Assembly (NCBI RefSeq): GCF_900111905.1
Contig: NZ_FOKM01000012.1
Coordinates: forward strand, 124,001-188,000
Length of the DNA: 64,000 nucleotides
Source of the DNA: Rhizobium sp. NFR07
GTDB lineage: Bacteria > Pseudomonadota > Alphaproteobacteria > Rhizobiales > Rhizobiaceae
Reading direction: 5' to 3'
Position numbers and translations under genes: made by a program. Shown piece after piece: positions 34,635 through 43,854 of the stretch; position 1 is the stretch's first letter, and every line of letters begins with the position of its first letter. The notes under the pieces were generated by a model, which ran no database searches, was not told the DNA's origin, and saw only the letters and a program-made list of their open reading frames with translations.

Positions 34635-36059
34635 CTAACCGCCGTAGCCGACGACGCTCTTGATCTCAAGGAAATCGTGAATGCCCCAATCGGCATATTC
34701 GCGCCCGTTGCCGGATTGCTTGTAGCCGCCGAACGAGGAAAACAGATCCCAGTCCGGATAATTGAGATAGACCGATCCGGCCCTGAGCCGCGGGGCGATC
34801 TTTCTCGCATGCTCCACCTCACCCTGCACATAGGCTGCCAGACCATAAGGCGTGTCGTTGGCGATCTCGACCGCTTCTTCCTCGCTGTCATAGGGCAGGA
34901 TGGAGAGAACCGGCCCGAAAATCTCCTCCCGCGCGATCGTCATGTCATTGGTGACATTGCCGAATACGGTCGGGCGGATGTAGTAGCCGCGGTTGAGGCT
35001 TTCCGGTCGTCCCGGCCCGCCGGTGACGAGCGTTGCGCCTTCGGAAATGCCGGCCTCGATCAGCCGCTGGATCTTGTCGAACTGGACCTGGCTGACGACG
35101 GGTCCAAGATCGATGCCCTCGCCTTGCGGGTCACCGGTCACCAGCTTCTCGGCAGCGTCCTTCGCAACCTCCAGCGCCTCGTCGTGACGATCGCGCGGCA
35201 CCAGCATGCGCGTCGGCGCATCGCAGGACTGGCCGGAATTGCCGAAGCAGCCTGTCACGCCATCGGCGACCGCTTGGGCGAGATCGGCATCGGGCAGGAT
35301 GATGTTGGGCGACTTGCCGCCGAGTTCCTGTGCCACGCGCTTCACCGTATCGGCCGCCGTCTTGGCGACGATGATGCCCGCCCGTGTCGAGCCGGTGAAC
35401 GAGACCATGTCGACATCCGGATGACCGGCCATGACCTGGCCGACATCCGGCCCGGTGCCGTTGATCATGTTGAACACGCCCTTCGGCACGTCGGCGGCTT
35501 CCATCACCTCGGCGAAGATGATGCCGGAGATCGGCGCGATTTCGGACGGCTTCAGCACCATGGTGCAGCCGGTAGCGATCGCCGGACCGACCTTGCAGGT
35601 GATCTGGTTGAGCGGCCAGTTCCACGGCGTGATCAGCGCCACGACGCCGATCGGCTCCTTGACGATCATCGTCGTGCCGCGCTGTTCGGTGAACTTGTAA
35701 TTTTCCAGCGCCGCGATCGTGGCACTCAGATGCCCGTGACCGGCACCAACCTGGGAATCGCGAGCAAAGGCGATCGGCGCGCCCATTTCCCGGCTGACGG
35801 CCTGCGCGATGTCTTCGGCACGCTTCTCATATTCGGCAAGGATGCGCTTTAGGAGCTGCAGACGTTCGGATTGCGTCCATCGGGAAAAAGCCAGGAATGC
35901 CGCCTTCGCAGCGGCTACCGCCTTGTCGACATCCGCCTTGGAGCCGACGGCGATCTGCGTGAAGGCCTCCTCGGTCGAAGGGTCGATCACATCGAGCGCC
36001 ACCGGAACGACAGGCGGCACCCAGGCTCCATCGATGAAGAACTTCAGGTGATTGCTCAC
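34635..36059 (-). CDS. NAD(P)-dependent aldehyde dehydrogenase
   Basis: The 474-residue product carries TPWNWPLNQITCKVGPA, FTGSTRAG for cofactor binding, the general-base Glu in QELGGKSPNIIL (about residue 245) and the nucleophile Cys in GNSGQSCDAPTR (about residue 280). It oxidises an aldehyde to the acid. The neighbouring FAD oxidoreductase gene, starting 72 bases away in the same direction, makes an aminoaldehyde source plausible, as in polyamine breakdown, but the substrate is not shown by the sequence. Confidence 0.9.
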   Translation of the reverse strand: MSNHLKFFIDGAWVPPVVPVALDVIDPSTEEAFTQIAVGSKADVDKAVAAAKAAFLAFSRWTQSERLQLLKRILAEYEKRAEDIAQAVSREMGAPIAFARDSQVGAGHGHLSATIAALENYKFTEQRGTTMIVKEPIGVVALITPWNWPLNQITCKVGPAIATGCTMVLKPSEIAPISGIIFAEVMEAADVPKGVFNMINGTGPDVGQVMAGHPDVDMVSFTGSTRAGIIVAKTAADTVKRVAQELGGKSPNIILPDADLAQAVADGVTGCFGNSGQSCDAPTRMLVPRDRHDEALEVAKDAAEKLVTGDPQGEGIDLGPVVSQVQFDKIQRLIEAGISEGATLVTGGPGRPESLNRGYYIRPTVFGNVTNDMTIAREEIFGPVLSILPYDSEEEAVEIANDTPYGLAAYVQGEVEHARKIAPRLRAGSVYLNYPDWDLFSSFGGYKQSGNGREYADWGIHDFLEIKSVVGYGG

Positions 36060-36131
36060 TGCGGACCTCCCTGCCGGACAGACGACGACGCACTATCAGA
36101 TACGGATTTCGGCGGCGCAAGCCGAAACAGG

Positions 36132-37433
36132 TCATCTTTCGAGACGATCGAGCAGGCGATACCAGCCGACATGCGCTCCGACGCCGACGCGACGGAACCG
36201 GTGGAAGGGGATCGGCCGGATCGGCGATAACAGGAACGGCAGGGCGCGCGCTTCGCCAGTCTGAAGGAACTCGGCCAATGGGCCGCCGATCGCCGTCATC
36301 ATCGCGACTCCCCTGCCCTGGCACCCAGCCAGCATGATCAACCCATCCTCGGGCGCATGGAGGCGCGGCATGTAATCCGGCGTCACGGCAACCCGCCCGA
36401 ACCAGCGCCGCTCGATCCGGATACCCTCAAGCGCCGGGTAGAGCCGCACCATGGACCGCTCAAGATGCCGCCAGTCGGCTTCGCTCTTCGGCACGCTCAT
36501 TCTGCCACGGCCACCGAGGACAAAGCGCCCGCCCGGCCCGATACGGTAATAATTCAGGATGCGGCGAGAATCGGACGCCGCCTGCCCGCCGGGCAGGATC
36601 GTCTCGAGCAGCGAGGCAGGCAGTTCTGCGGTGGCGATCTGAAACGAATGCAGCGCCACAAGGCTTTCGCGCAATCCCGGGACGAGAGCTTCAGAATAAG
36701 CGTTTGTGGCCACGACCACCTTCTTTGCCCGGATCGCCTTTCCCGACGCAGTCGAGAGACGCCATCCACCGCCTTCCCGCCGGATGCCGGAAACCGTCTC
36801 TTCCTCTGCAATGAGAGCGCCGGCCTCGGAAGCGATGCGCGCGAGCTCCAGGGTCAGACTGAGCGGATCGACGACGCCTGCCCTCCTGTTCAGCCAGCCG
36901 CCGACATAGGCTGTACTGCCCGTCATCCGGCTGATTTCGGCGGCATTAAGAAGGGCTGCATCGGCACCGCGCGCCTGCCATTGGCGATGGCGATCGGCAG
37001 CGGAGGCAAGCGCGGTATGGGTATGGCAGGCCTGTATCCAGCCGTTGCGCCGGTTAGGAACATCAAGCGCTCGATCTTCTATCAGTCCGAAGACCGCGTC
37101 GGCAGTCCCCGCAGCGAAGGAGATCAGACGCTCCCCCTGCTCTTCCCCGAGCATGCGGACCAGGCTTTCGGGATCATGCTTCAGGCCGGGAATGACCTGT
37201 CCGCCGTTGAGACCGGAAGCACCCTGGCCGATCCGTCGTGCCTCAATGACGCGGACGGCGAGGCCACGGCATGCAGCGTGATAGGCGGTCGACAGCCCCT
37301 GCAGCCCGCCGCCGACGATCGCGACATCGACAGTCTCGCTGGTTTCAAGCGGCGTGTGTAGCCGGTGTCTGTTTGCCGGCCTCTGCCAGATCGGGTCTGA
37401 AAAGGGCAGTTCCAAGGGCTGCGTCCGGCTCAA
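36132..37433 (-). CDS. FAD-dependent amine oxidoreductase (DAO family, PuuB-like)
   Basis: The 433-residue product has the FAD dinucleotide motif VAIVGGGLQGLSTAYHAA at about residues 37-54, followed by GASGLNGGQVIPGLKHDP, the typical second flavin motif of the glycine/gamma-glutamylputrescine oxidase group. It would oxidise an amine to an aldehyde and ammonia. Next to an aldehyde dehydrogenase it forms a two-step amine oxidation pair. Substrate choice among putrescine derivatives, sarcosine-like amines and others is not determined. Confidence 0.85.
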   Translation of the reverse strand: MSRTQPLELPFSDPIWQRPANRHRLHTPLETSETVDVAIVGGGLQGLSTAYHAACRGLAVRVIEARRIGQGASGLNGGQVIPGLKHDPESLVRMLGEEQGERLISFAAGTADAVFGLIEDRALDVPNRRNGWIQACHTHTALASAADRHRQWQARGADAALLNAAEISRMTGSTAYVGGWLNRRAGVVDPLSLTLELARIASEAGALIAEEETVSGIRREGGGWRLSTASGKAIRAKKVVVATNAYSEALVPGLRESLVALHSFQIATAELPASLLETILPGGQAASDSRRILNYYRIGPGGRFVLGGRGRMSVPKSEADWRHLERSMVRLYPALEGIRIERRWFGRVAVTPDYMPRLHAPEDGLIMLAGCQGRGVAMMTAIGGPLAEFLQTGEARALPFLLSPIRPIPFHRFRRVGVGAHVGWYRLLDRLER

Positions 37434-37512
37434 GATGATGAGCCGAACCTAGCAGCTTCACCGACACCTGCAATCGGCGACTGACAGGCGGCGGATATGC
37501 CGTCCATCCACC

Positions 37513-38127
37513 TCACGCCCCATAGGGCGCAAGGAACATCTTGATCGCTTCGATCTCGTTCGGCCGGATCTCGTGACCGCCCGAATGCCATTCGAGCGTG
37601 ACGGCATCGCCCTGCTGCTTGTAGTAGTCGGCGAGCTTCAACGTCGCCGGCACGGGGCAGATCGGATCATGCTCGCCTGCGGTGATCAGCACATGGGCAG
37701 TTTCTCGGACAGTCCTCTCCGCAGGCGCAAAGGGGATGAGCGGATGCATCAGCACGCCGGCTTCAAACAGGCCGGGCTTTTCAATCATCACGTTGGCGAG
37801 AATGTTGGCACCGTTCGAAAAGCCGAGGCCGAGCACGGTGGAAGATTCGTAACGGTCGCGATTGGCCGTCACGAACTCGGCCATCCGCGCGGTGGCGCGC
37901 GCAAGGTCGTCGCAGTCATAAACGCCCTCCGCTTTGCGGCGGAAGAACCGCGCCGCGCCATGTTCGGAAACGTCGCCACGGGGCGAAACGACCGTGGCGC
38001 CCGGTATCAGACGGCTGCCGAAATCGAAGAACTGGTTCTCGTCGCCGCCTGTGCCGTGAAAGGTGAACAGGATCGGCGATCCGGGCGCACCGGGCCGCGC
38101 CCGGTGCAAATAGCTGTCGTAACTCAT
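37513..38127 (-). CDS. Alpha/beta hydrolase, MhqD-like carboxylesterase
   Basis: The 204-residue product has ILFTFHGTGGDENQFF (oxyanion hole), the nucleophile elbow LGLGFSNGANILAN and the later Asp/His pair in GEHDPICPVP and WHSGGHEI. It is of the size of dienelactone-hydrolase/MhqD proteins, which work with ring-cleaving dioxygenases against quinones. The VOC dioxygenase gene 103 bases upstream in the same direction is the usual partner. The start MSYDSYL follows a GGAG at 8 nt; the longer frame upstream is not needed. Confidence 0.85.
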   Translation of the reverse strand: MSYDSYLHRARPGAPGSPILFTFHGTGGDENQFFDFGSRLIPGATVVSPRGDVSEHGAARFFRRKAEGVYDCDDLARATARMAEFVTANRDRYESSTVLGLGFSNGANILANVMIEKPGLFEAGVLMHPLIPFAPAERTVRETAHVLITAGEHDPICPVPATLKLADYYKQQGDAVTLEWHSGGHEIRPNEIEAIKMFLAPYGA

Positions 38128-38230
38128 GGAAATCTCCAAAAGAGAGCAATTCCAGCGAGGAGAGCCTGCATCTGGAATTGCGTAGAAGGAAGGTCGGCAG
38201 GGCGGTAAGCCACCTTGCCCCAAATGGGCT

Positions 38231-39160
38231 TTACGCGATCGGCTCGAGATGTTCTTCGAGCGCCTTGCGAAGGTGCTCGTGCTGCGTCGGCAGCTTCAGC
38301 GCCTCGCCGAGATGGGCCGTATCCTCGTCCCGGTCGAAGCCCGGCTCGTTCGTGGCGATTTCGAACAGCACACCGCCCGGCGTGCGGAAATAGATCGCCC
38401 AGAAATAGTCGCGGTCGATCACCGGGGTCACCTGATAGCCCGTGTCCATGAGTGCCTTGCGCACTTCGAGCTGCTTCTCGCGGTTGTCGACGGCGAAAGC
38501 GATATGATGCACGGAGCCTGCGCCGAGACGGGCGCTGTTGATGTTTGGCATCGTCTCGACATCAATGAAATCCGCGCCATTGCCGCCGGGCATACCGAAG
38601 CGGGTAACGCCATCCTTGGCATCGACCTGTTCGTAGCCCATGAACTTCAGCAATTCTGCCGTAGAGCCTTCGTCGCGAAGCCGCATCGAGGCGGAGTGGA
38701 AGCCGCGGATCGCTTCCTCAGCACTGACGCCATTACCGGTCCAAGGAGCACGATTGTCATCCTTCACCTCGACCAGCGCAAAACCGTCACCATCCGGACC
38801 GGCAAAATGCAGGCGCTTTTCGCCAAAAGCTTCATCGGCCTTCAGGCCATCGGCACCGGCCTTTGTCAGGCGATCGGTCCAGTAGCCGAGCGAACCCTGC
38901 GGAACCGAGAAGATCGTGGTGCCGACTTCGCCGGTACCTGGACGGCCCTGAGCGATATGCGGGAACGGGAAGTAGGTCATGACCGAACCGGGCGTGCCGA
39001 CTTCATCGCCGTAATAGAGATGGTAGACATCCGGCGCGTCGAAATTGACGGTCTTCTTCACCCGGCGCAGGCCGAGCGTGTCGGTGAAGAACCTGTTGTT
39101 GGTGGACGCGCTCGCAGCCATCGACGTGACGTGGTGGAGGCCCTTGATCTGGGTAAGCAT
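38231..39160 (-). CDS. Ring-cleaving dioxygenase of the VOC family (MhqO-like)
   Basis: The 309-residue product has two glyoxalase-fold halves: IKGLHHVTSMAASASTNNRF with the first metal His, LLKFMGYEQVDAKDGVTRFG, GSVHHIAFAVDN with another His, and TPGGVLFEIATNEPGF with the Glu ligand. MhqO-type enzymes open hydroquinone rings and confer quinone resistance; the following hydrolase gene fits that pathway. The ATG at 39160 follows AAGGGG. Substrate is inferred from family only. Confidence 0.85.
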   Translation of the reverse strand: MLTQIKGLHHVTSMAASASTNNRFFTDTLGLRRVKKTVNFDAPDVYHLYYGDEVGTPGSVMTYFPFPHIAQGRPGTGEVGTTIFSVPQGSLGYWTDRLTKAGADGLKADEAFGEKRLHFAGPDGDGFALVEVKDDNRAPWTGNGVSAEEAIRGFHSASMRLRDEGSTAELLKFMGYEQVDAKDGVTRFGMPGGNGADFIDVETMPNINSARLGAGSVHHIAFAVDNREKQLEVRKALMDTGYQVTPVIDRDYFWAIYFRTPGGVLFEIATNEPGFDRDEDTAHLGEALKLPTQHEHLRKALEEHLEPIA

Positions 39161-39303
39161 GTCAAACCCCTTGTCTCTCTGGAGCCGCGCCTGCGGCCCG
39201 CTGTTCATGGGGTGATATTTGGGCGATCGAGCCCGGATTGGATAGACGATCACATCCGAACGGATTGTTCGACAAACGTTGACGGAAACCCGCTCACGTT
39301 CAC

Positions 39304-39999
39304 CTATTGAACGTTTTCCGGCAGTTGCCAGTCGATCGCATCCTTCCCGATCGACTGTAGATACTCGTTTGTCTTGGAGAAAGGCCGCGAGCCCAGAAAA
39401 CCGTTATGGGCCGACAGCGGCGACGGATGGGCGGATTTCAGAACAAGATGTCGCTGCTGATCGACGAAAGAAGCTTTCTTCTGGGCATAGGAGCCCCAGA
39501 GGATGAAGACGACGCCGTCACATTCGTCATTGACCGTACGGATGACTGCATCGGTGAAGCGCTCCCAACCGCGCCCCTGATGGGCGGCAGCCTTGCCCTC
39601 TTCGACCGTCAGCACGCTGTTCAGGAGCAGCACACCCTGTTCGGCCCAATGTTCGAGAAAGCCATGACTTGCCGGCGGGATGCCGAGGTCGGACTGCATT
39701 TCCTTGTAGATGTTGACGAGCGATGGCGGTGTGCGCACGCCGGGTTGGACCGAGAAGCACAGCCCGTGCGCCTGGCCGAAGCCGTGATACGGATCCTGCC
39801 CGAGGATGACTACCTTCACCTCATCGAGCGGGGTAAGGTCGAGCGCGCGAAAATACTCCGAACCCTTTGGGAAGATTCGCTTTCCCGCCTGCTTTTCTGC
39901 AACGAGAAAACGCTTGAGATCGGCCATGTAGGGATCGGAAAACTCGCTCTCCAGAGCGAATTTCCAGCTCTCTTCCAGCTTGACCTCACCTTCCGCCAT
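39304..39999 (-). CDS. ung: Uracil-DNA glycosylase
   Basis: The 231-residue product carries the family-1 active site VVILGQDPYHG (catalytic Asp near residue 69), the SVLTVEEG uracil-binding stretch and HPSPLSAHNGFLGSRPF near residue 195. It removes uracil from DNA after cytosine deamination and starts base-excision repair. The start follows AGGAG. The glyoxalase-like gene upstream ends 13 bases before it, so they may be co-transcribed. It is a complete, ordinary family member. Confidence 0.95.
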   Translation of the reverse strand: MAEGEVKLEESWKFALESEFSDPYMADLKRFLVAEKQAGKRIFPKGSEYFRALDLTPLDEVKVVILGQDPYHGFGQAHGLCFSVQPGVRTPPSLVNIYKEMQSDLGIPPASHGFLEHWAEQGVLLLNSVLTVEEGKAAAHQGRGWERFTDAVIRTVNDECDGVVFILWGSYAQKKASFVDQQRHLVLKSAHPSPLSAHNGFLGSRPFSKTNEYLQSIGKDAIDWQLPENVQ

Positions 40000-40012
40000 G
40001 TCGTTCTCCTGC

Positions 40013-40408
40013 TTACTGGAATCTGCCGCCACGCTGGATGACTTCGGTCTTGTAACCATCCGGATCGGTGACAAAGAAGAATTTTGCAAACGGCTTGCCC
40101 TTATGGGGCATCTCGACCAGCTTGCCGATGGTCAGCCCGAGATCGGTGAAGCGCTTGTATTCCACCTCGATGTCCTCGACCGTGACAGCCAGATGGCCAT
40201 AGCCATTGCCGAGATCATAGGCGTCTGTCCGGCCGTCGTTGACGGTCAGTTCCAGCTCGAACCCGGTTTCCGGGTTCGACAGGTAGATCAGCGTAAAGCC
40301 GTCGAAGGCCACCCGATCTGCAACCTTCAGGCCGAAGGCCTTGTCGTAGAAATCGACCGACCGCGCCTCTTCGAGGACGCGGATCATCGAATGGACCAGC
40401 TTGGCCAT
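40013..40408 (-). CDS. VOC-family protein, lactoylglutathione-lyase-like
   Basis: The 131-residue single-domain product starts MAKLVHSMIRVLEEARSVDF, with the first metal His, and has FELELTVND, GYGHLAVTVEDIE and DPDGYKTEVIQ, the four usual ligand regions of glyoxalase I. It probably detoxifies methylglyoxal or a related compound. It lies between galE and ung on the same strand with short gaps on both sides. Substrate specificity is by family only. Confidence 0.8.
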   Translation of the reverse strand: MAKLVHSMIRVLEEARSVDFYDKAFGLKVADRVAFDGFTLIYLSNPETGFELELTVNDGRTDAYDLGNGYGHLAVTVEDIEVEYKRFTDLGLTIGKLVEMPHKGKPFAKFFFVTDPDGYKTEVIQRGGRFQ

Positions 40409-40420
40409 GCAAGAACTTCC

Positions 40421-41413
40421 TTAACTCATCACGTGGTTCGACCGGGAATGCCAGTCCCACGCGGACTTGATGATATCGGCCAGCGTATACTGCGGCTCCC
40501 AGCCCAGCACGTCGCGCGCCTTGGTATTGTTGGCGACGAGCGAGGTAGAATCGCCCTCGCGCCGGCCGACATATTCGACCGGGAACGGCTTGCCGGAGAC
40601 GTCCGAGATCGCTGACAGCAGTTCCTTGACCGTCGTGCCGGTTCCGGTGCCGAGATTGATCTCGACGGTGTCACCGCCGGCGAGCAGATAATCCACGGCG
40701 CGGACATGCGCATCGGCAAGGTCGAGAACATGGATATAGTCGCGCACGCAAGTGCCGTCGCGGGTGTCGTAATCGTCACCAAACACCTTGAAGCCCTGGC
40801 GGCGACCGAGGGCGGCTTCGATGGCGAGCGGGATCGCATGGGTTTCAGGCGTATGCCATTCGCCGATCCGGCCCTCGAAATCGGCACCGGCGGCATTGAA
40901 ATAGCGCAGCATGACGGACTTCAGGTCCTTGTACTGCCCGTAATCCTTGAGCGCCTGCTCGATGATGAACTTGGTGCGGCCATAGGGGTTGATCGGCGCC
41001 TGCTTGTGGGTTTCGTCCATCGGCACGCGGTCCGGCAGGCCGTAAGTGGCGCAGGTGGAGGAGAAGACGAAGGCCTTCACGCCGGCATCCATCGCCGCCG
41101 ACATCAGCGTTAGCGCGCCGATGACATTGTTGTCATAGAAGCCGACCGGGTTCTTCACCGATTCACCCACTTCGATCAGCGCCGCGAAATGCAGGACCGC
41201 ATCCGGCTTGTGCTTGGCGAAGACCTCGTCGAGGCGGGCGCGATCGCGAATATCGCCCTGCTCCAGTTCACCCCAGCGGACGAATTCTGCATGTCCGTTT
41301 GAGAGGTTGTCGAATACGATCGGCTCGTAGCCTTTGTCCGCCAGCACCAGGCACGTGTGGGACCCGATATAGCCGGCCCCGCCTACGACAAGCACTTTCT
41401 TCTTCGACATCAT
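40421..41413 (-). CDS. galE: UDP-glucose 4-epimerase
   Basis: The 330-residue product is an extended short-chain dehydrogenase. The NAD motif is GGAGYIGSHTC, the catalytic Ser is in FSSTCATYG and the Tyr-x3-Lys is PYGRTKFI. NLGTGTGTTVKELL and the C-terminal GWEPQYTLADII are also typical of GalE. It interconverts UDP-glucose and UDP-galactose for surface polysaccharides. Two adjacent ATG codons occur; the first (41413) follows a GAGG. Confidence 0.93.
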   Translation of the reverse strand: MMSKKKVLVVGGAGYIGSHTCLVLADKGYEPIVFDNLSNGHAEFVRWGELEQGDIRDRARLDEVFAKHKPDAVLHFAALIEVGESVKNPVGFYDNNVIGALTLMSAAMDAGVKAFVFSSTCATYGLPDRVPMDETHKQAPINPYGRTKFIIEQALKDYGQYKDLKSVMLRYFNAAGADFEGRIGEWHTPETHAIPLAIEAALGRRQGFKVFGDDYDTRDGTCVRDYIHVLDLADAHVRAVDYLLAGGDTVEINLGTGTGTTVKELLSAISDVSGKPFPVEYVGRREGDSTSLVANNTKARDVLGWEPQYTLADIIKSAWDWHSRSNHVMS

Positions 41414-41598
41414 GTCCTCGAGAATTGTTGAAGTCGGCGGCAATATAGCCGCCGAGGATCAAATGGGAAGGGTGTATGCTGCATATGCGAAGGACGGAAT
41501 GGTTGTCGCGGTGGATGGCAGCCATCTCCTGAATCTTTACGTGAAGACGCGGGCGTCAAACTTGTCTATCCTGTTCAGGATTTTGCCATAGGCCCTTC

Positions 41599-41955
41599 AT
41601 GCGACTCATTTTTCTCTGTCTCGGCTGGCTGTTCGTCGCGCTCGGCGTGATCGGCGCATTCCTGCCCATCCTTCCGACGACCCCGTTCCTTCTGCTCGCC
41701 GTTGCCTGCTTCGCCCGCTCCTCACCGAAGCTCGAAGCATGGCTGATGAACCACAAGACATTCGGCCCGCCGCTGCGCGACTGGCGTGAGCGCGGTGCAA
41801 TCTCGCGCAAGGCAAAGATCATGGCGATCTCGCTGATGGCGGTGAGCTATGTCGGTTTCTGGTTCGGCTCGCACCCGTCCGCATGGCTGGCGCTGCTCGT
41901 CGCGGCGCTGATGATCGGCCCGGCCATATTCATGCTGACCAGGCCGAGCGCCTGA
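41599..41955 (+). CDS. DUF454 (YbaN-type) membrane protein
   Basis: The 118-residue product has the family hallmark VIGAFLPILPTTPFLLLAVA in a first membrane hairpin, then FARSSPKLEAWLMNHKTFG and a second hairpin near residues 75-112. In rhizobia and relatives DUF454 genes often lie beside haem-uptake genes, as here (hmuV is convergent, 11 bases away). The function of the family is unknown. Confidence 0.85.
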   Translation: MRLIFLCLGWLFVALGVIGAFLPILPTTPFLLLAVACFARSSPKLEAWLMNHKTFGPPLRDWRERGAISRKAKIMAISLMAVSYVGFWFGSHPSAWLALLVAALMIGPAIFMLTRPSA

Positions 41956-41965
41956 GCTTCAAGGA

Positions 41966-42772
41966 TCAGCGATCCCGGGACTGCGGCAGGACGTAAGGAA
42001 TATGTGCTGCCGGCAGGCGTCCGACGGCGCCTGCGATGCCGTAGACCGTCGAGATGATCTCGTCGTTGACCGTCTCCTGGCAGGCGCCTTCGGCGACCAC
42101 CCGGCCATGATTGAGCACGATCAGATGGTCGGCGAACTCCGCCGCCAGATTGAGGTCGTGCAGGATGGCGAGAACCATGCCGCCGCCGGCAGCGAAGTCG
42201 CGCGCCTCCTCCAGCACCGAAATCTGGTGGCCGAGATCGAGGCTGGCCGTCGGCTCGTCGAGGAACAGCGCCCGCGGAATACCGTCGACGACCGGCTGCG
42301 GGACCTGGGCCAACGCACGGGCGAACTGCACCCGCTGCTGCTCGCCGCCGGACATGGAAGGATACGGCCGGCTTTCGAAACCCCGCAACCCAACACGCGC
42401 CAGCGCCTTTCGGCCCTCTTCGCTCGGATTGAGCGCACCTTGCGCCACCGCGCCCATGCGGGCGATTTCCAGCGCCGTGAAGGGAAAGGCAAGCTGCGTC
42501 GCCTGCGGCAACACAGCCCGGCGCCGGGCCAGATCAACCGGCTGGCAGAGTTCGACGCCGGTGCCGTAATAGGTGACATGCCCGCTATCCGGCTTCATCT
42601 CGCCCGACAGCACCTTCATCAGCGTCGACTTGCCGGCGCCATTGGGGCCGATCACCACGGTAAACTGCCCGGGTTTCAGCCCGATGGTGATTTCGTCGAT
42701 GAGCTTGCGGCCGGAACGGGTAACGGTGACCTTGTCGGCAATGATGACGGCATCGCTCATACTCTGGGTCAT
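41966..42772 (-). CDS. hmuV: Haem ABC transporter ATP-binding protein
   Basis: The 268-residue product has Walker A GPNGAGKST, the Q-loop region PQATQLAFPFTALEI, the signature SGGEQQRVQFARAL and Walker B ALFLDEPTASLDLG. The PQ..QLAFPFT stretch is characteristic of HmuV. Its start overlaps the hmuU stop (ATGA), which supports the ATG at 42772. It energises haem import through HmuU. Confidence 0.93.
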   Translation of the reverse strand: MTQSMSDAVIIADKVTVTRSGRKLIDEITIGLKPGQFTVVIGPNGAGKSTLMKVLSGEMKPDSGHVTYYGTGVELCQPVDLARRRAVLPQATQLAFPFTALEIARMGAVAQGALNPSEEGRKALARVGLRGFESRPYPSMSGGEQQRVQFARALAQVPQPVVDGIPRALFLDEPTASLDLGHQISVLEEARDFAAGGGMVLAILHDLNLAAEFADHLIVLNHGRVVAEGACQETVNDEIISTVYGIAGAVGRLPAAHIPYVLPQSRDR

Positions 42773-43854
42773 GGCAGATCCCGCATGCCGATGCCGTTCT
42801 TGCCGATCAGCAGAAACAGGAAAACGGGCGCCCCGAACAGCGCCGTGATGACCCCGATCGGAAGTTCGGCGGGCGCGGCGACAGTGCGCGCCACACTGTC
42901 GGCGATCAGCAGAAGCGCGCCTCCGCCGAGAGCCGACCCCGGCAGAAGGAACCGGTGCGACGGGCCCATAGCGAGCCTCAGGAGATGCGGCACCACGATC
43001 CCGACAAAGCCGATCGACCCGGCAACAGCCACCGTCGAGCCGCAGGCGGCGGCGACGGCCACGATAACGATCCGCTTCAGCCGCTGAACCGGAATGCCCA
43101 TGTGAAAGGCCGCCGCATCGCCGAGGACCAGGGCGTCGAGACCGCGGGCAACGAAGGGAATGATGGCAAGCACGACGAAAATGAACGGCAGGATCGACAG
43201 CACCCGGCCATAGGTAGCGCCGCCGAGAGAACCGAGGCTCCAGAAGGTGATATCGCGCAGCTGGCGGTCGTCGGCAGTGACGATCAGCAGGCCCATCAAT
43301 GCGCCGGTGAGCGCACCAATGGCGATGCCGCAGAGGATCAGCGCCGTGGTCGACGTACGACCGTCACGCGTCGCGATCACATAGAGGATCCAGGTGTTCG
43401 CGAGACCGCCGAAGAAGGCCATCAGCGGCAGGAACTGTCCGCCGAGCAGCATGGCAAGCGGAGCGAGCACCGTAGCACCGAGCACGATTGCCGCAACGGC
43501 AGCAAGCCCCGCGCCGGCAGTGACGCCGACAATGCCGGGATCGGCCAGCGGATTGCGGAACAGGCCCTGCATCATCGCGCCGGACACGGCGAGTCCCGCG
43601 CCGACCAGCAGCCCGAGCGCCGTGCGCGGCAGGCGAACCGCTTCGAGGATCACACGCTCCTGCACCGTCAGGCTGTCGCCATTGCCGGTCGCATAGGCCC
43701 AGAGGTCACGCAGGCCGACGCCGGTCGGGCCGACATGCAGCGACACGAGACACGCGACGATCAGCAGAAGGACGAGGAGAAAGAGAACCAGGACGCCCTG
43801 CGACGTCCGATCCCCCTCGCCCGTCCGCCGGAACGGCATGGCCAGCGCCTTCAT
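42769..43854 (-). CDS. hmuU: Haem ABC transporter permease
   Basis: The 361-residue product has about ten membrane helices of the FecCD/BtuC type: VSLHVGPTGVGLRDLWAYAT, RLPRTALGLLVGAGLAVSGA and MMQGLFRNPLADPGIVGVTA, then GFVGIVVPHLLRL near the end. It forms the membrane channel for haem. Its start overlaps the hmuT stop (TGATG) and its end overlaps hmuV. Confidence 0.93.
   Translation of the reverse strand: MKALAMPFRRTGEGDRTSQGVLVLFLLVLLLIVACLVSLHVGPTGVGLRDLWAYATGNGDSLTVQERVILEAVRLPRTALGLLVGAGLAVSGAMMQGLFRNPLADPGIVGVTAGAGLAAVAAIVLGATVLAPLAMLLGGQFLPLMAFFGGLANTWILYVIATRDGRTSTTALILCGIAIGALTGALMGLLIVTADDRQLRDITFWSLGSLGGATYGRVLSILPFIFVVLAIIPFVARGLDALVLGDAAAFHMGIPVQRLKRIVIVAVAAACGSTVAVAGSIGFVGIVVPHLLRLAMGPSHRFLLPGSALGGGALLLIADSVARTVAAPAELPIGVITALFGAPVFLFLLIGKNGIGMRDLP

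Noticed and set aside
39304..39999. ung as part of the mechanism behind the biased tract
   Set aside because: It is an ordinary full-length housekeeping gene 24 kb away; loss of Ung would raise C-to-T genome-wide, not in one tract, and would not cause A-to-G.
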